Below are positions 26,063 through 35,757 of a DNA stretch of 64,000 bases, one piece after another. The stretch is taken from the NCBI GenBank assembly GCA_023212695.1, contig JALCCG010000013.1, positions 1 through 64,000 of the forward strand. The letters are read 5' to 3'. Both the position numbers and the translations under genes were made by a program. Source of the DNA: Sporisorium sorghi (Eukaryota; Basidiomycota; Ustilaginomycetes; Ustilaginales; Ustilaginaceae). The notes under the pieces were generated by a model, which had not been told where the DNA came from, did no database searches, and saw only the letters and a program-made list of their open reading frames with translations. Every line of letters starts with the position of its first letter. Position 1 is the stretch's first letter.

Positions 26063-27235
26063 TTACATTGTTGAAACATCGCTGTTGCTCATTCCTGCAA
26101 GCTCTAACTTGACCCGCTCCACGCGCTGTACCGTTTCCTCTGCCAGTTGATAAACCCGATTGCCGGATATCTCTATCTCATGAACGGTCGTCTCCATTTC
26201 ATGAAACATCTGACTGCCTTCACTCACATGACTCTCGCATGATTGGATTTCTCTCAGCGAAGATACGGCACCTTCGGCTGTATCCGCTGCGAGCCGCTCG
26301 ATGTGCTGCAGCAGCTCCGATATATCGCCCGAGAGCTTTCTTGTCTGCTTGGCAAGCGACTGCACCTCCACCGCAACCACTTGAAATCCCCGTCCGTGCT
26401 CCCCTGCATGTGCAGCTTCGATCGAGGCATTCATGGCGAGCAGGCTGCTTTGATTCGCAAGCTCCGTAATCATTCCTGTGATAGAGGATATGCGGCTTGC
26501 ATTCTGGACGAGCTCAGAAGCTTGTCCTTCACGCTTGGTCATATCATCGACAAGCCCAAGGTATGAGGTTCTGACAAGTTCCAGCTTCTCTTTCCCGGTA
26601 TGGGACCATTCCCTCATCTGTTTGCATTCGGAACTTGTTTTCGCTGCTGCCGTTCTGACCTCGGTTAACGAGGATTGTATATTATGCGTATGGCGGTAAC
26701 TTTCCTGCAAAATCAATTCCCGCTTCTCTTCGGCCTCGGCTTGAAGACCGCTGGACAGACGCATGAGGTCGCGGACAGTCAGCACACCTGCAAGCCGATC
26801 CCCATCCGTTAACAGGACACAGTCGTAGAATTTTGAATCCGGACGCTCCAAAGCCATTTGAAGCAGGGATCCTACCCTCTCCGACATGTCGATCTTCATC
26901 GGGTGATGGTCCGCAAACCGAAAGGCTGGCCTCGTATAATACAAATCTACGGAGAACCTGCCCATCATGCGCTGGTAAAAAACATCCCGCATGATCAGAC
27001 CTGACGGCCTGTCCTCCTCATTGCAGTAAATAACACAAGGGATGGACGGATCTTTCGCGAATGTATTCAACACGTCCAGGCAAGATTCACTCTCCCGGAT
27101 AATAGGGACCTTTCTTATGTACTGCCGATATGATGCACCTGCTTCAGGCTCCGTTGTTAATCGGCTCTCGAATGCCGCTTCCGCTTGTACTTCTACTACT
27201 GCTGATTGTGCCGGTTTGGTTTGAAGCAGTGTCAT
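26063..27235 (-). CDS. Soluble CBS-domain / methyl-accepting signalling protein
   Basis: A 390-residue protein that combines a tandem CBS pair (about residues 40-165; VIYCNEEDRPSGLIMRDV and LLTDGDRLAGVLTVRDL) with a chemoreceptor signalling domain. The hairpin tip is ELANQSSLLAMNASIEAAHAGE around residue 265. There is no membrane segment, so it is cytoplasmic. CBS pairs bind adenine nucleotides, so it may report energy state to CheA/CheW; that is inference. It lies between phoP and pstS on the same strand, separated from phoP by a terminator. Confidence 0.82.
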   Translation of the reverse strand: MTLLQTKPAQSAVVEVQAEAAFESRLTTEPEAGASYRQYIRKVPIIRESESCLDVLNTFAKDPSIPCVIYCNEEDRPSGLIMRDVFYQRMMGRFSVDLYYTRPAFRFADHHPMKIDMSERVGSLLQMALERPDSKFYDCVLLTDGDRLAGVLTVRDLMRLSSGLQAEAEEKRELILQESYRHTHNIQSSLTEVRTAAAKTSSECKQMREWSHTGKEKLELVRTSYLGLVDDMTKREGQASELVQNASRISSITGMITELANQSSLLAMNASIEAAHAGEHGRGFQVVAVEVQSLAKQTRKLSGDISELLQHIERLAADTAEGAVSSLREIQSCESHVSEGSQMFHEMETTVHEIEISGNRVYQLAEETVQRVERVKLELAGMSNSDVSTM

Positions 27236-27336
27236 GCGCCCTCACCCCTTTTAATCTGGTCCTTTAGACGCATCTTACTGGACTAGTATTAGGAGAATTT
27301 ACTCAAAATATTAAGGCAATGTAAACAAAAAACCTA

Positions 27337-27384
27337 AAAAAGACTCCTCATCATTTCAAATCGAATGATGGGAGCCTTTTTTCG
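27337..27384 (-). terminator. Terminator overlapping the phoP stop codon
   Basis: A long stem (AAAAAAGACTCCTCATCATT with AATGATGGGAGCCTTTTTTC, two mismatches) whose minus-strand tail is a T-run. The right arm lies inside the last codons of phoP (stop at 27356-27358), so the coding end forms half of the hairpin. Confidence 0.8.
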
Positions 27385-28087
27385 GATTAACAACCAGTTT
27401 ATAGCCAACTCCGCGTATGGAGTCTATGTGCACGGATTCAGGATCAAGCTCAAGCTTCTTGCGAAGTGAACTTACGTGAACGTCCACGGTTCGCTGTCCG
27501 CCGATATAATCAAAACCCCAGACCACGTTCATGAGATCATCTCTTGTTAACACAACGCCCGGTTTTTTGGCCAGATAGAGCAGTACTTCAAATTCTTTCG
27601 GTCGGAGATTGATGCTCTGACCGCCCAGCCGCACCTCATATTTCTCAGGGTAGATTTCCAGCTGTCCCAGTGAAATGACATTACCCTGCTGGTCAGGCGT
27701 CTTTACCTCTTCCACATGGCCCGAAACCCTGCGCATGACCGCGGACACACGCGCCAGCAGCTCGGATACCCCAAATGGCTTCGTGATATAGTCATCCGCT
27801 CCCATCTTCAGACCTTGAACAACTTCCTCTTCGGCGTTCTTCGCAGTCAGAATAATGATCGGCGTAGTGATTCCGCTGCCGCGCAGCTTCTCTAAAATCT
27901 GAAAGCCATTCATCCCAGGCAGCATGACATCCAGCAGGATCAGATCATACTCATGATTGGCTGCTTTCTCATAGCCTGCAGTGCCGTGCTCCTCTACCTC
28001 GACTTGAAATCCTTCCTGCGTGAGATTGTAAGACAACAGCCGAGAAAGTGTCGGCTCATCTTCGATAACAAGCATGCGTTGACTCAA
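27356..28087 (-). CDS. phoP: PhoP-type response regulator (OmpR family)
   Basis: Transcription factor of the phosphate-starvation response, 243 residues. The receiver has IEDEP, phospho-acceptor Asp in LILLDVMLPG, and KPFGVSELLAR; the C-terminal winged helix has RPKEFEVLLYLAKKPG and the RTVDVHVSSLRKKL recognition helix. It probably starts at TTG 28087 after CGGGGG. It lies downstream of the kinase gene, the reverse of the B. subtilis order. Assignment as PhoP rests on family resemblance and the neighbouring pst operon. Confidence 0.88.
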   Translation of the reverse strand: MSQRMLVIEDEPTLSRLLSYNLTQEGFQVEVEEHGTAGYEKAANHEYDLILLDVMLPGMNGFQILEKLRGSGITTPIIILTAKNAEEEVVQGLKMGADDYITKPFGVSELLARVSAVMRRVSGHVEEVKTPDQQGNVISLGQLEIYPEKYEVRLGGQSINLRPKEFEVLLYLAKKPGVVLTRDDLMNVVWGFDYIGGQRTVDVHVSSLRKKLELDPESVHIDSIRGVGYKLVVNPKKGSHHSI

Positions 28088-28157
28088 TGTTACCCCCGCC
28101 CTTATCTAGATAATTGGACTGCTTATGCAAGTATATCAACAGAATGTTAACGGAGTG

Positions 28158-29972
28158 TTAACTTCCTGTTTCGTCCGTTTCCTGCAATACCGGAAGATCA
28201 ATGATGAAGGAACTTCCGGTGCCGAGCTCGCTCTCCACCTTGATGGTGCCGTGATGAAGATCCACAAGATGCTTAACAATGGATAGTCCAAGCCCGGTTC
28301 CGCCTGATCCGCGTGAGCGTGCTTTATCCACCCGGTAGAATCGTTCAAATATGCGGGGAAGATCTTTTTTGGGAATCCCGATCCCGGAATCCGTCACCAC
28401 GAACTCCACCATATCATCGGCACTGCCGTTATTATGCTGTTCACGCGCGGTTAATTTTACTCGTCCGCCTTCCTGCGTATAATTTATTGCATTGGAGAGC
28501 AGATTCATGAAAATCTGACGAAGTTTATCCTCATCCCCCTCCATAAACAACTCTTCCGGAATGTCCAGCTCCAGGGTGATCCGCTTCTTCTCAGCCACTG
28601 TACGCATCATTTCCGATATCGTATCAAAGAACACCGACAGGTGAATCGGCGAGTAATCCATCTGGATTCGCTTGGATTCGATTTTGGACAGCTCCAGAAT
28701 ATCGCCGATCAGCCGGTTCAGCCGTTCGGACTCGTCGTATATAATCTGGAGGAAGGATCGCGAGGTCTTCTCATCTGTAACTCCACCCCCGAGCAATGTT
28801 TCAGCAAACCCTTTGACCGCGGCAAGCGGGGTCTTCAGCTCATGGGACACGTTGGCTACGAATTCGCTCCGCATGCGTTCAAGCCTGCGGATATCACTTA
28901 CATCCTGCAGCAGGAACAGCATTCCGCGATAAGAGTCCTCTTCCTCCTCCTGCCTCATCGTCACCCCATCCAACCGGATAATCGCTTCGACCGGATAATA
29001 AAGATTGCGCTCCTCATGAAAATCTTCCTTGCTCTCAAGTCCTTCCTCCATCAATTTCGTCAACTCATAATGCTGCTTGAGCTCACGATATGATTTGCCG
29101 GTAATCACTTCGGCATCAATGCCCAGCATTTTCTCGGCAGCCCGGTTGACGAGAATGATCTGACCTGCCCTGTTCACCATAACGATGCCGCCCGTCATAT
29201 TGTTCAGAACGCTTTGCAGCAAGTCCTCATTATCCCTTATGGTGCGCAGCTGGGTTTGCAGGCTGTCAGCCATGGCGTTAATGGCTTGTGCCAATTGGCC
29301 AATCTCATCCTGACGGTGAATCTTCACCCTCGCATCATACTCAAGGCGCGATATCCGTCTGGCTACGCGCGTTATTTTTTCCAGTGGTGAGGTTAAACCC
29401 TTGGCAACACGGTAACTCACCAAGGCAGCAATCAGAAACAACACCAGCAGGCCTATCCCCATAACCGTCCAGCCTTGTCTGACTCCCTGATCAACTTCCT
29501 TCAGGCTGACAGACAATCGGACGAACCCGTCAAAGTTCTCCCCTGCCTGAACAGGAAGCGCAACGTACAGCATGTCCTGCTGAAGGGTATTGCTCCGGCG
29601 GATGGTGCTGCCGCGGCCTTCCTTCACCGCTTGAAGCATTTCCTCACGATAGGCATGATTATCCATGGTTAGCGGATCGCTCTCCGAATCCCCGATAACC
29701 GTCCCATCCTTCAATATAAAAGTGACTCGAGCGTCGGACAGCTCCTCCAGTTGTTTCGATCGTTCGGTATAATACGATACGGCATCCGGATTCTCCGTAG
29801 CCGGAAACTCCATCATGGTCTGCAGAAGCCTGATCTCCCGAACCATATTGTCCTCGAGCAGCTGAATATGCGACTGTTTGAACACTGTCACCATAGCCAG
29901 GCCTGCTGCAAGCATGGATAGTCCAATTAAAGTAAGCATAATCAGGGTCAAGCGGTTGCGATACTGCCTCAT
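28158..29972 (-). CDS. phoR: PhoR/PnpS-type sensor histidine kinase
   Basis: Membrane kinase of 604 residues. Two membrane segments (about 8-30 and 168-190) flank an extracytoplasmic sensor. A HAMP linker (about 192-245), a PAS domain (about 255-370), HisKA with SHELKTPL (about 385) and HATPase with NLLSNAINY, DSGIGIP and GTGLGLSIV follow. The layout is that of PhoR. It is 70 bases upstream of the regulator gene and co-directional. The last residues run into the gap without a terminator, so the pair is one unit. Confidence 0.88.
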   Translation of the reverse strand: MRQYRNRLTLIMLTLIGLSMLAAGLAMVTVFKQSHIQLLEDNMVREIRLLQTMMEFPATENPDAVSYYTERSKQLEELSDARVTFILKDGTVIGDSESDPLTMDNHAYREEMLQAVKEGRGSTIRRSNTLQQDMLYVALPVQAGENFDGFVRLSVSLKEVDQGVRQGWTVMGIGLLVLFLIAALVSYRVAKGLTSPLEKITRVARRISRLEYDARVKIHRQDEIGQLAQAINAMADSLQTQLRTIRDNEDLLQSVLNNMTGGIVMVNRAGQIILVNRAAEKMLGIDAEVITGKSYRELKQHYELTKLMEEGLESKEDFHEERNLYYPVEAIIRLDGVTMRQEEEEDSYRGMLFLLQDVSDIRRLERMRSEFVANVSHELKTPLAAVKGFAETLLGGGVTDEKTSRSFLQIIYDESERLNRLIGDILELSKIESKRIQMDYSPIHLSVFFDTISEMMRTVAEKKRITLELDIPEELFMEGDEDKLRQIFMNLLSNAINYTQEGGRVKLTAREQHNNGSADDMVEFVVTDSGIGIPKKDLPRIFERFYRVDKARSRGSGGTGLGLSIVKHLVDLHHGTIKVESELGTGSSFIIDLPVLQETDETGS

Positions 29973-29997
29973 GGTCTCTCCTCTTTCTGCTGCATAA

Positions 29998-30969
29998 TCA
30001 TTCTGGATATATTACCGCCCGCGTCCGCCTTCTATGAAACAGCGCATGAATAACCGTTGCGGCCGGCTGTTGAAACATAATGCCCAGCACAACCGGGATC
30101 GAAGCCTGCGGTGAGAAATAAGATGTCGCAAGCACCATCCCGAGAGATATATTACGCATTCCTGAAGCATATGTAAATGTGATTTGCATTTCCTGGGTCG
30201 GTCCAAGCATCGCATACGAGCCAAAATACCCAAGCAGATAACATATCACAATCAGCGTAAGGACAACCGGTATAACCACCAGCATCTCATCCTTCATGCC
30301 AGCTGCATGGGGAGCGATGGCTGCCGCATTGAGCATAACCACCAGCATGAAAAACAGCTTGGATATCGGCTGTGTCACCGGAGCCGACCAGTCCTTCATC
30401 CGCCCTTTGGATACTTCGTACAGCATCACTCCGATCAGTGTCGGCAGTACCACCATGGTCAACAAATCCAGAATCAGTTCAGAAGAGTTCCATGTAACCA
30501 GAGCATCCCCGATAAACATGTCCATCAATGCTGGCACAACCAGCGGACTCAGTATAGTATCCAGCACTACAACAGCTAATATGAACGGAACGCTCCCGCC
30601 GGAGCTTCCCACCCACATCACCGAGGATATCCCCAGTGGAATGATGGCGAATAACAGCAGACCTATCGTATAGTCGGACTGTGCTCCGAATACGGCAGAA
30701 CCCAGTCCGTAAGCAAGCACCGGAGCCGCCGCATGGGCGAGCAGCAGCGTCAGTATGACGGCAAAGGGCTTTTTTAGAACACCTTGCAAATGTCGGATAC
30801 CGCAGCCAAGAGCCATGATCAATGTAATATAACCAAACAGATAGGGGATCCAGTGTACAAAATCCAGCAAATGATCCGAGAGCAGCCAGCCAAGCACCAG
30901 CGAGCCGGGAATCAGCAGAAAGGTGTACTTTTCAAACCAAGCTGCAAAAGCCAATCCAAAACTTCTCAC
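29998..30969 (-). CDS. BASS-family (bile acid:sodium symporter-like) transporter
   Basis: Integral membrane protein of 323 residues with about ten hydrophobic segments. ALGCGIRHLQ, PLGISSVMWVGSSGGSVPF and TFTYASGMRNISLG occupy the positions of the conserved crossed-helix motifs of the BASS superfamily. The substrate (organic anion, arsenite or other) cannot be deduced. The start was set at GTG 30969, 6 bases after AGGAGG; ATG 31059 would add a hydrophilic 30-residue tail with no ribosome site. It ends 25 bases before the kinase gene and may share its transcript. Confidence 0.83.
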   Translation of the reverse strand: MRSFGLAFAAWFEKYTFLLIPGSLVLGWLLSDHLLDFVHWIPYLFGYITLIMALGCGIRHLQGVLKKPFAVILTLLLAHAAAPVLAYGLGSAVFGAQSDYTIGLLLFAIIPLGISSVMWVGSSGGSVPFILAVVVLDTILSPLVVPALMDMFIGDALVTWNSSELILDLLTMVVLPTLIGVMLYEVSKGRMKDWSAPVTQPISKLFFMLVVMLNAAAIAPHAAGMKDEMLVVIPVVLTLIVICYLLGYFGSYAMLGPTQEMQITFTYASGMRNISLGMVLATSYFSPQASIPVVLGIMFQQPAATVIHALFHRRRTRAVIYPE

Positions 30970-31236
30970 CTGTTTCCTCCTATGACTGAATTGACGTATT
31001 TGACTTTCATCATAAACCGGAGTGTTCTGATCCGCAACGAAAATTCGAAATAAGACCATGCGAATTCATTGTAACTACGTAAGCAGGCCCTTTAGCCAGC
31101 AAGTACCATATCGCTTTCCGGAATGCAGATTCCATATCATCCACGCTCCGAGAAAATGTGCCGATCTCTCCCGTCGTATCAACCATACCAATCTATGAAT
31201 CTCGCATATATTGGTTAAGGAAAGGAGGAGATTACG

Positions 31237-31608
31237 ATGAAGAAAGTCTCAATCTCCCAGGTAGTTTATCCCAGACTCGCGCTTTATAGAGAGGAGTTCT
31301 ACGCAGGACGCCGGTTTGTCGGACGTGGAAACTTAGGGATCCGCAATCTCGAAGGAACCTTTGGTGACATTGAAAGCCTGCGATTCTTCTCGACAAGATC
31401 CAGCGCCACCCTGGTTCTGTTCTCAAGACGTAATTTCAAAGGTGTATTCAGGGTGTTCCGCGGCAGCACCAATATCGCGGATCTTGGTGATATCATTGGC
31501 GGTGAGGAACCGGAATCCATTATCAGCTCGAACCGTTTCTTGACCCTGGCCGAAATCAGAGAGATCCGGGATACCGGCGTTCTTCCGAGCGGTTTCAGAA
31601 GCGTCTGA
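31237..31608 (+). CDS. Beta/gamma-crystallin-like small protein
   Basis: A 123-residue protein without signal peptide or membrane segment, preceded by a strong GGAAAGGAGGAG. It appears to contain two crystallin-type Greek-key motifs, each with the aromatic-x4-aromatic-x-Gly pattern. The first is LYREEFYAG (about residues 16-24), the second LFSRRNFKG (about 60-68), followed in each case by a hydrophobic strand and a Ser-rich turn (SLRFFS, SIISSNRF). Such folds often bind calcium and stiffen coats or matrices. The function is unknown; fold assignment is by eye. It is monocistronic, with a 19-bp terminator. Confidence 0.6.
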   Translation: MKKVSISQVVYPRLALYREEFYAGRRFVGRGNLGIRNLEGTFGDIESLRFFSTRSSATLVLFSRRNFKGVFRVFRGSTNIADLGDIIGGEEPESIISSNRFLTLAEIREIRDTGVLPSGFRSV

Positions 31609-31631
31609 TTATCCGAATCATCAATCACATG

Positions 31632-31676
31632 AAAACAGCGAATATCCAGGCTGAAGTCCTGGATATTCGCTGTTTT
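31632..31676. terminator. Perfect 19-bp bidirectional terminator
   Basis: Arms 31632-31650 and 31658-31676 pair without mismatch around a 7-base loop, with AAAA/TTTT at the ends. It serves the plus-strand crystallin-like gene and the convergent minus-strand SDR gene. Confidence 0.9.
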
Positions 31677-31723
31677 ATTCTAGAAACGTATGCTCGAAGT
31701 CTCTCGTAACAGATACAAGTGAC

Positions 31724-32590
31724 TTATCCGTTAATCACTTCACCGCCATTGACGTGAATCACCTGACCACTCACATAGGAGGAGTCTGTTGATGCCAAAT
31801 ATACATAAGCCGGAGCCAGTTCTTCCGGTTGACCCGGGCGCTTCATCGGCTGGGTTGCGCCGAATTCACTCACCTGGTCCTCCGGGAAAGTTGAAGGGAT
31901 CAGCGGCGTCCAGATCGGCCCCGGGGCTACCGCGTTTACCCGAATCCCTTGCTCAACGATATTCATTGACAACGAGCGCGTAAAAGCAACAATGGCTCCC
32001 TTGGTAGATGCATAATCCAGCAGCTGCGGGCTTCCCCGGTAAGCCGTGATGGAGGTCGTATTAATAATCGAGCTTCCCTTGGACAGATGCGGCATGGCCG
32101 CCTGTGTCAGATAGAACATCCCGAATATGTTTGTTCGGAAGGTCCGCTCTAATTGTTCTTTCGAAATGTCCTCAATTTTCTTCTGAGGATGCTGTTCCGC
32201 TGCATTATTTACGAGAATATCGAGTTTCCCAAGCTTCTCTACCGTTTCGGTCACGGCATCGCGGCAAAAAGCATCATCGCCAACATCACCGGAGATCAGC
32301 AAGCACTTACGTCCTTCCTGCTCCACCTGACGCTTCGTTTCTTCGGCATCCTTGTGCTCGCTCAGGTACACAATGGATACGTCCGCACCTTCCTTGGCAT
32401 AATGCACGGCTACCGCACGGCCAATGCCGCTGTCACCACCGGTGATCAAGGCTACCTTGCCTTGCAATTTACCGGCAGCTTTGTATTCATTACTCTCGAA
32501 TTCCGGTTTCGGGTGCATCTCCGATTCCGTTCCTGGCCTGTGATCCTGATGCTGGGGCGGCAATGTTTGCTTTGGTTGATCTTGTGGCAT
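31724..32590 (-). CDS. SDR-family oxidoreductase (YdaD/YhdF-like)
   Basis: Short-chain dehydrogenase of 288 residues with the 40-residue hydrophilic N-terminal extension typical of general-stress SDRs of Bacillales. The cofactor motif is TGGDSGIGRA, NNAAEQHP follows, the catalytic Ser lies in NTTSITA and the YxxxK is YASTKG. The C-terminal end is the usual VSGQVIHVNGG. Substrate is unknown. AAAGGAGA lies 9 bases before ATG 32590. Its 3' end converges on the crystallin-like gene. Confidence 0.9.
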   Translation of the reverse strand: MPQDQPKQTLPPQHQDHRPGTESEMHPKPEFESNEYKAAGKLQGKVALITGGDSGIGRAVAVHYAKEGADVSIVYLSEHKDAEETKRQVEQEGRKCLLISGDVGDDAFCRDAVTETVEKLGKLDILVNNAAEQHPQKKIEDISKEQLERTFRTNIFGMFYLTQAAMPHLSKGSSIINTTSITAYRGSPQLLDYASTKGAIVAFTRSLSMNIVEQGIRVNAVAPGPIWTPLIPSTFPEDQVSEFGATQPMKRPGQPEELAPAYVYLASTDSSYVSGQVIHVNGGEVING

Positions 32591-32740
32591 ATGAACATTT
32601 CTCCTTTCAGGTCAGTATCTCAAACAACCATTCTTAGGATGTGTACGACACGGCTCTTTATACTCCTAAAAAGCCTCTCGCTATTGTTTTTTACCCATAT
32701 TGATCAGGATCAAACGTTGTACAGTGTTTTCTTTCAACAA

Positions 32741-32768
32741 AAAACCGCCCGATTCACCGGGCGGTTTT
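32741..32768. terminator. Bidirectional terminator
   Basis: An 11-bp perfect stem AAAACCGCCCG (32741-32751) with CGGGCGGTTTT (32758-32768). It follows the minus-strand membrane-protein gene. Confidence 0.9.
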
Positions 32769-32788
32769 CTCCTCGTATGTAGCTGTTC

Positions 32789-33214
32789 TTAGATGATGTG
32801 GTTGAACACCATGAAGAAAATCATAACCAAAAGCAGCAAGGCCAGAAGAGCGCTAAGCGTACCCAGCTTGCTTGTTTCTTCCTTCACTTCACGTTTCTCG
32901 CGGATTCCTGCAATCGCATTCTTCAGCGGCTTGCTCATAATGCCGCCAATGGCAAACATCGCGAGCAGCAGAACCGTTACAATGATCATCCAAGGTACCG
33001 AATACTCCCTTTGAGACATCATGTATCCGCCAGTCAACAGCTGAATGACCAAACCATACTGAGCAAATCGATTCGTTACCCGAATCGTATTAATGGCTCC
33101 TTCTTGAGCACCGAGAGACAGCTTCTGAATACCGCCAACAACAAACGGCAGGATCAAGTAAAATCCTAACGCCGCCGTACCGACCATATGCAGAAAAAAT
33201 GTCACGTTCCACAT
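32789..33214 (-). CDS. Four-helix membrane protein of unknown function
   Basis: A 141-residue protein with four hydrophobic segments (about residues 3-25, 50-70, 78-98, 118-138) and a charged loop GIREKREVKEETSK between the last two. I recognise no family motif. ATG 33214 is preceded by TTGGAGGA; the upstream in-frame ATG (33259) has none. It lies between mdh and the SDR gene with its own terminator. Confidence 0.7.
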   Translation of the reverse strand: MWNVTFFLHMVGTAALGFYLILPFVVGGIQKLSLGAQEGAINTIRVTNRFAQYGLVIQLLTGGYMMSQREYSVPWMIIVTVLLLAMFAIGGIMSKPLKNAIAGIREKREVKEETSKLGTLSALLALLLLVMIFFMVFNHII

Positions 33215-33300
33215 AAATAATTCCTCCAAAGTCATTAGTGTGATTATTGTTACATACACGTCATCGTCCTTATTATACTGGACAGATCATCCAAAGAAAA

Positions 33301-33333
33301 GCAATCCCGCCCCTGGAAACGGGACGGGACTGC
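33301..33333. terminator. Terminator after mdh
   Basis: A GC-rich stem (33301-33312 with 33321-33333, including G-U pairs) flanked by T-rich sequence on both sides, 33 bases past the mdh stop. Confidence 0.75.
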
Positions 33334-33365
33334 ATTTTTAGACGATTCTGTGAAGCGTGATTCAG

Positions 33366-34307
33366 TTACAGAGTCACAACCGCCGTCACATTGCGTACAG
33401 ATTCCGCGGATTTATCCAGTGCAGCTTTCTCTTCAGCAGTCAGCTCGAGCTCAAATATCTTCTCGATGCCGTCTCCCCCGAGGATGGCAGGCACACCCAT
33501 GAACAGGTTGTCATAGCCGTACTCGCCTTCCAAGAGAGCAATAACCGGAATAATCCGCTTCTTGTCCTTCAGAATCGCTTCCGTCATCTGCACAAGAGAT
33601 GCCGCCGGGGCATAGTACGCACTGCCGTTGCCCAGCAGGTTAACGATTTCGCCGCCGCCAACGCGAGTGCGCTGTACAATCGCTTCAATCCGCTCGGCGG
33701 GAATCAATGTGTCGATCGGAATACCGCCGACACTGGAATAGCGAACGAGAGGGACCATGTCATCGCCATGACCGCCAAGAACAAATCCGCGCACATCCTC
33801 AACGGATACGTTCAGCTCCTGTGCGATGAATGTGCAGTAGCGGGCTGTATCCAGTACGCCGGACTGACCGATAACGCGGTTCTTGGGAAATCCAAGTGTG
33901 TTATATGCCACATACGTCATGGCATCCACCGGATTACTCAAGATGATGACCGTCGAGTTCGGAGCGTGAGTCTTCACGTTTTCGCATACCGATTTCACAA
34001 TTCCTGCATTCGTGTTAACGAGATCGTCGCGGCTCATGCCCGGCTTACGAGCTACACCAGCTGTAATGATAACGATATCGGAATTTGCTGCATCCTCATA
34101 GTTGGATGTACCGACAATGTTGCTGTCAAATCCTTGAACCGGGCTTGCTTCCAGCATGTCCAGAGCTTTACCTTTGGTTGGGTTCTCGAGCTGTGGAATA
34201 TCGAGCAGAACCACATCACCCAGTTCCTTTTGAGCAAGCATCAGCGCGGTCGTCGCACCAGTAAAGCCAGCACCTACTACCGTAATCTTTTTACGAGTAA
34301 TTGCCAC
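33366..34307 (-). CDS. mdh: Malate dehydrogenase
   Basis: TCA-cycle enzyme converting malate to oxaloacetate with NAD, 313 residues, lactate-dehydrogenase-like type. The nucleotide loop is GAGFTGATT, Asp in VLLDIPQ favours NAD, and the catalytic region has [10 protein letters not shown] and [13 protein letters not shown] with the active His. It is 14 bases after icd and ends the citZ-icd-mdh set. Confidence 0.96.
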   Translation of the reverse strand: MAITRKKITVVGAGFTGATTALMLAQKELGDVVLLDIPQLENPTKGKALDMLEASPVQGFDSNIVGTSNYEDAANSDIVIITAGVARKPGMSRDDLVNTNAGIVKSVCENVKTHAPNSTVIILSNPVDAMTYVAYNTLGFPKNRVIGQSGVLDTARYCTFIAQELNVSVEDVRGFVLGGHGDDMVPLVRYSSVGGIPIDTLIPAERIEAIVQRTRVGGGEIVNLLGNGSAYYAPAASLVQMTEAILKDKKRIIPVIALLEGEYGYDNLFMGVPAILGGDGIEKIFELELTAEEKAALDKSAESVRNVTAVVTL

Positions 34308-34321
34308 GATGTCTCTCCTCC

Positions 34322-35614
34322 TTACAGGTTTTTAATGATTTCGTTTGCGAACTCGGAGCATTTTACTTCTGTAGCGCCTTCCATGAGGCGAGCGAAGTCA
34401 TAAGTAACGGTTTTGTTGTTGATGGATGTTTCCATGCCTTTGTAGATCAGGTCAGCCGCTTCCTGCCATCCCAAATGCTCAAGCAGCATAACGCCGGACA
34501 GGATCACGGAGCCAGGGTTCACCACGTCTTTGTCAGCATATTTCGGAGCAGTACCATGAGTCGCTTCGAAAATCGCATGTCCTGTTACATAGTTAATATT
34601 AGCACCTGGAGCGATACCGATACCGCCAACTTGTGCAGCCAGTGCGTCGGAGAGGTAGTCACCGTTCAGGTTCAGTGTTGCGATCACATCAAAGTCGGTT
34701 GGACGTGTCAGAACCTGCTGCAAAGCGATATCAGCAATCGCATCTTTTACGATGATTTTGCCAGCATCTTCAGCTGCCTTCTGTGCAGCGTTAGCCGCAT
34801 CGACACCTTCTTGATCCTTGATGATGTCGTATTGAGCCCAAGTGAACACTTTATCGCCGAACTCAGCTTCAGCCACTTCATAACCCCAGTTTTTGAAGGC
34901 ACCTTCCGTAAATTTCATGATGTTGCCTTTGTGAACCAGCGTAACGGACTTACGTCCATGCTTAACTGCATATTCCACAGCTGCACGAACAAGACGCTTG
35001 GAACCTTCAGCGGATACAGGCTTGATGCCGATACCGGACGTTTCCGGGAAACGGATTTTGTTCGCTCCCATCTCGTCTTGAAGGAACTTGATTACTTTCT
35101 TCACTTCTTCGGAACCTTCTTTATATTCAATACCTGCATAGATATCCTCTGTATTCTCACGGAAAATAACCATGTCAACCAGTTCTGGACGTTTTACCGG
35201 GGATGGCACGCCTGTGAAATAACGAACAGGACGCAAGCAAGTGTACAGATCCAGCTCTTGGCGAAGTGCAACGTTCAGGGAACGGATACCGCCACCGATT
35301 GGCGTTGTAAGAGGTCCTTTAATTGCAACGATGTACTCGCGAATCGCTTCAAGCGTATCATTCGGGAGCCATTCACCGTATGTATTGTAAGCCTTCTCAC
35401 CGGCAAACACTTCATACCAGGCAATTTTCTTGGAACCGTTATATGCTTTCTCTACAGCTGCATCAAGCACGCGCTTGGAAGCTTTCCAGATGTCACGGCC
35501 CGTCCCGTCACCTTCAATAAAAGGGATGACCGGGTTGTTAGGTACCTGCAAGCTGCCGTTATCAATCGTGATTTTGTCGCCTTCAGTCGGTAATGCGAAT
35601 TTTTCCAATTTCAT
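34322..35614 (-). CDS. icd: Isocitrate dehydrogenase (NADP)
   Basis: TCA-cycle enzyme of 430 residues that oxidatively decarboxylates isocitrate. It has the substrate-binding [20 protein letters not shown] stretch, [24 protein letters not shown], and [19 protein letters not shown] with the metal-binding Asp. Length and order match the bacterial dimeric NADP enzyme. It lies 144 bases after citZ. Confidence 0.96.
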   Translation of the reverse strand: MKLEKFALPTEGDKITIDNGSLQVPNNPVIPFIEGDGTGRDIWKASKRVLDAAVEKAYNGSKKIAWYEVFAGEKAYNTYGEWLPNDTLEAIREYIVAIKGPLTTPIGGGIRSLNVALRQELDLYTCLRPVRYFTGVPSPVKRPELVDMVIFRENTEDIYAGIEYKEGSEEVKKVIKFLQDEMGANKIRFPETSGIGIKPVSAEGSKRLVRAAVEYAVKHGRKSVTLVHKGNIMKFTEGAFKNWGYEVAEAEFGDKVFTWAQYDIIKDQEGVDAANAAQKAAEDAGKIIVKDAIADIALQQVLTRPTDFDVIATLNLNGDYLSDALAAQVGGIGIAPGANINYVTGHAIFEATHGTAPKYADKDVVNPGSVILSGVMLLEHLGWQEAADLIYKGMETSINNKTVTYDFARLMEGATEVKCSEFANEIIKNL

Positions 35615-35757
35615 AAGTATGAGTTCCTCCTTCGAATATGGTTCTTATTTCTAGCCATTCAGAAAAATCCATGTGAATAGGCACAGAGAAACCCGCCAGC
35701 CGCGATTCGCTCACGTTTAAGCGGTTCTCTAGCCTATTGTACATGATTGCCAGTCAC

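Noticed and set aside
31141..31236. Sporulation sigma promoter before the crystallin-like gene (CATATATTG at 31205)
   Set aside because: The predicted start would fall inside the ribosome-binding site and the -35 spacing is off.
31060..31236. Possible riboswitch or T-box before the crystallin-like gene
   Set aside because: No conserved core, anti-terminator or specifier-like structure could be drawn.
35690..35740. Terminator between citZ and icd
   Set aside because: A bulged GAGAACCGC/GCGGGTTTCTC pairing exists, but there is no T-run on the transcribed strand.
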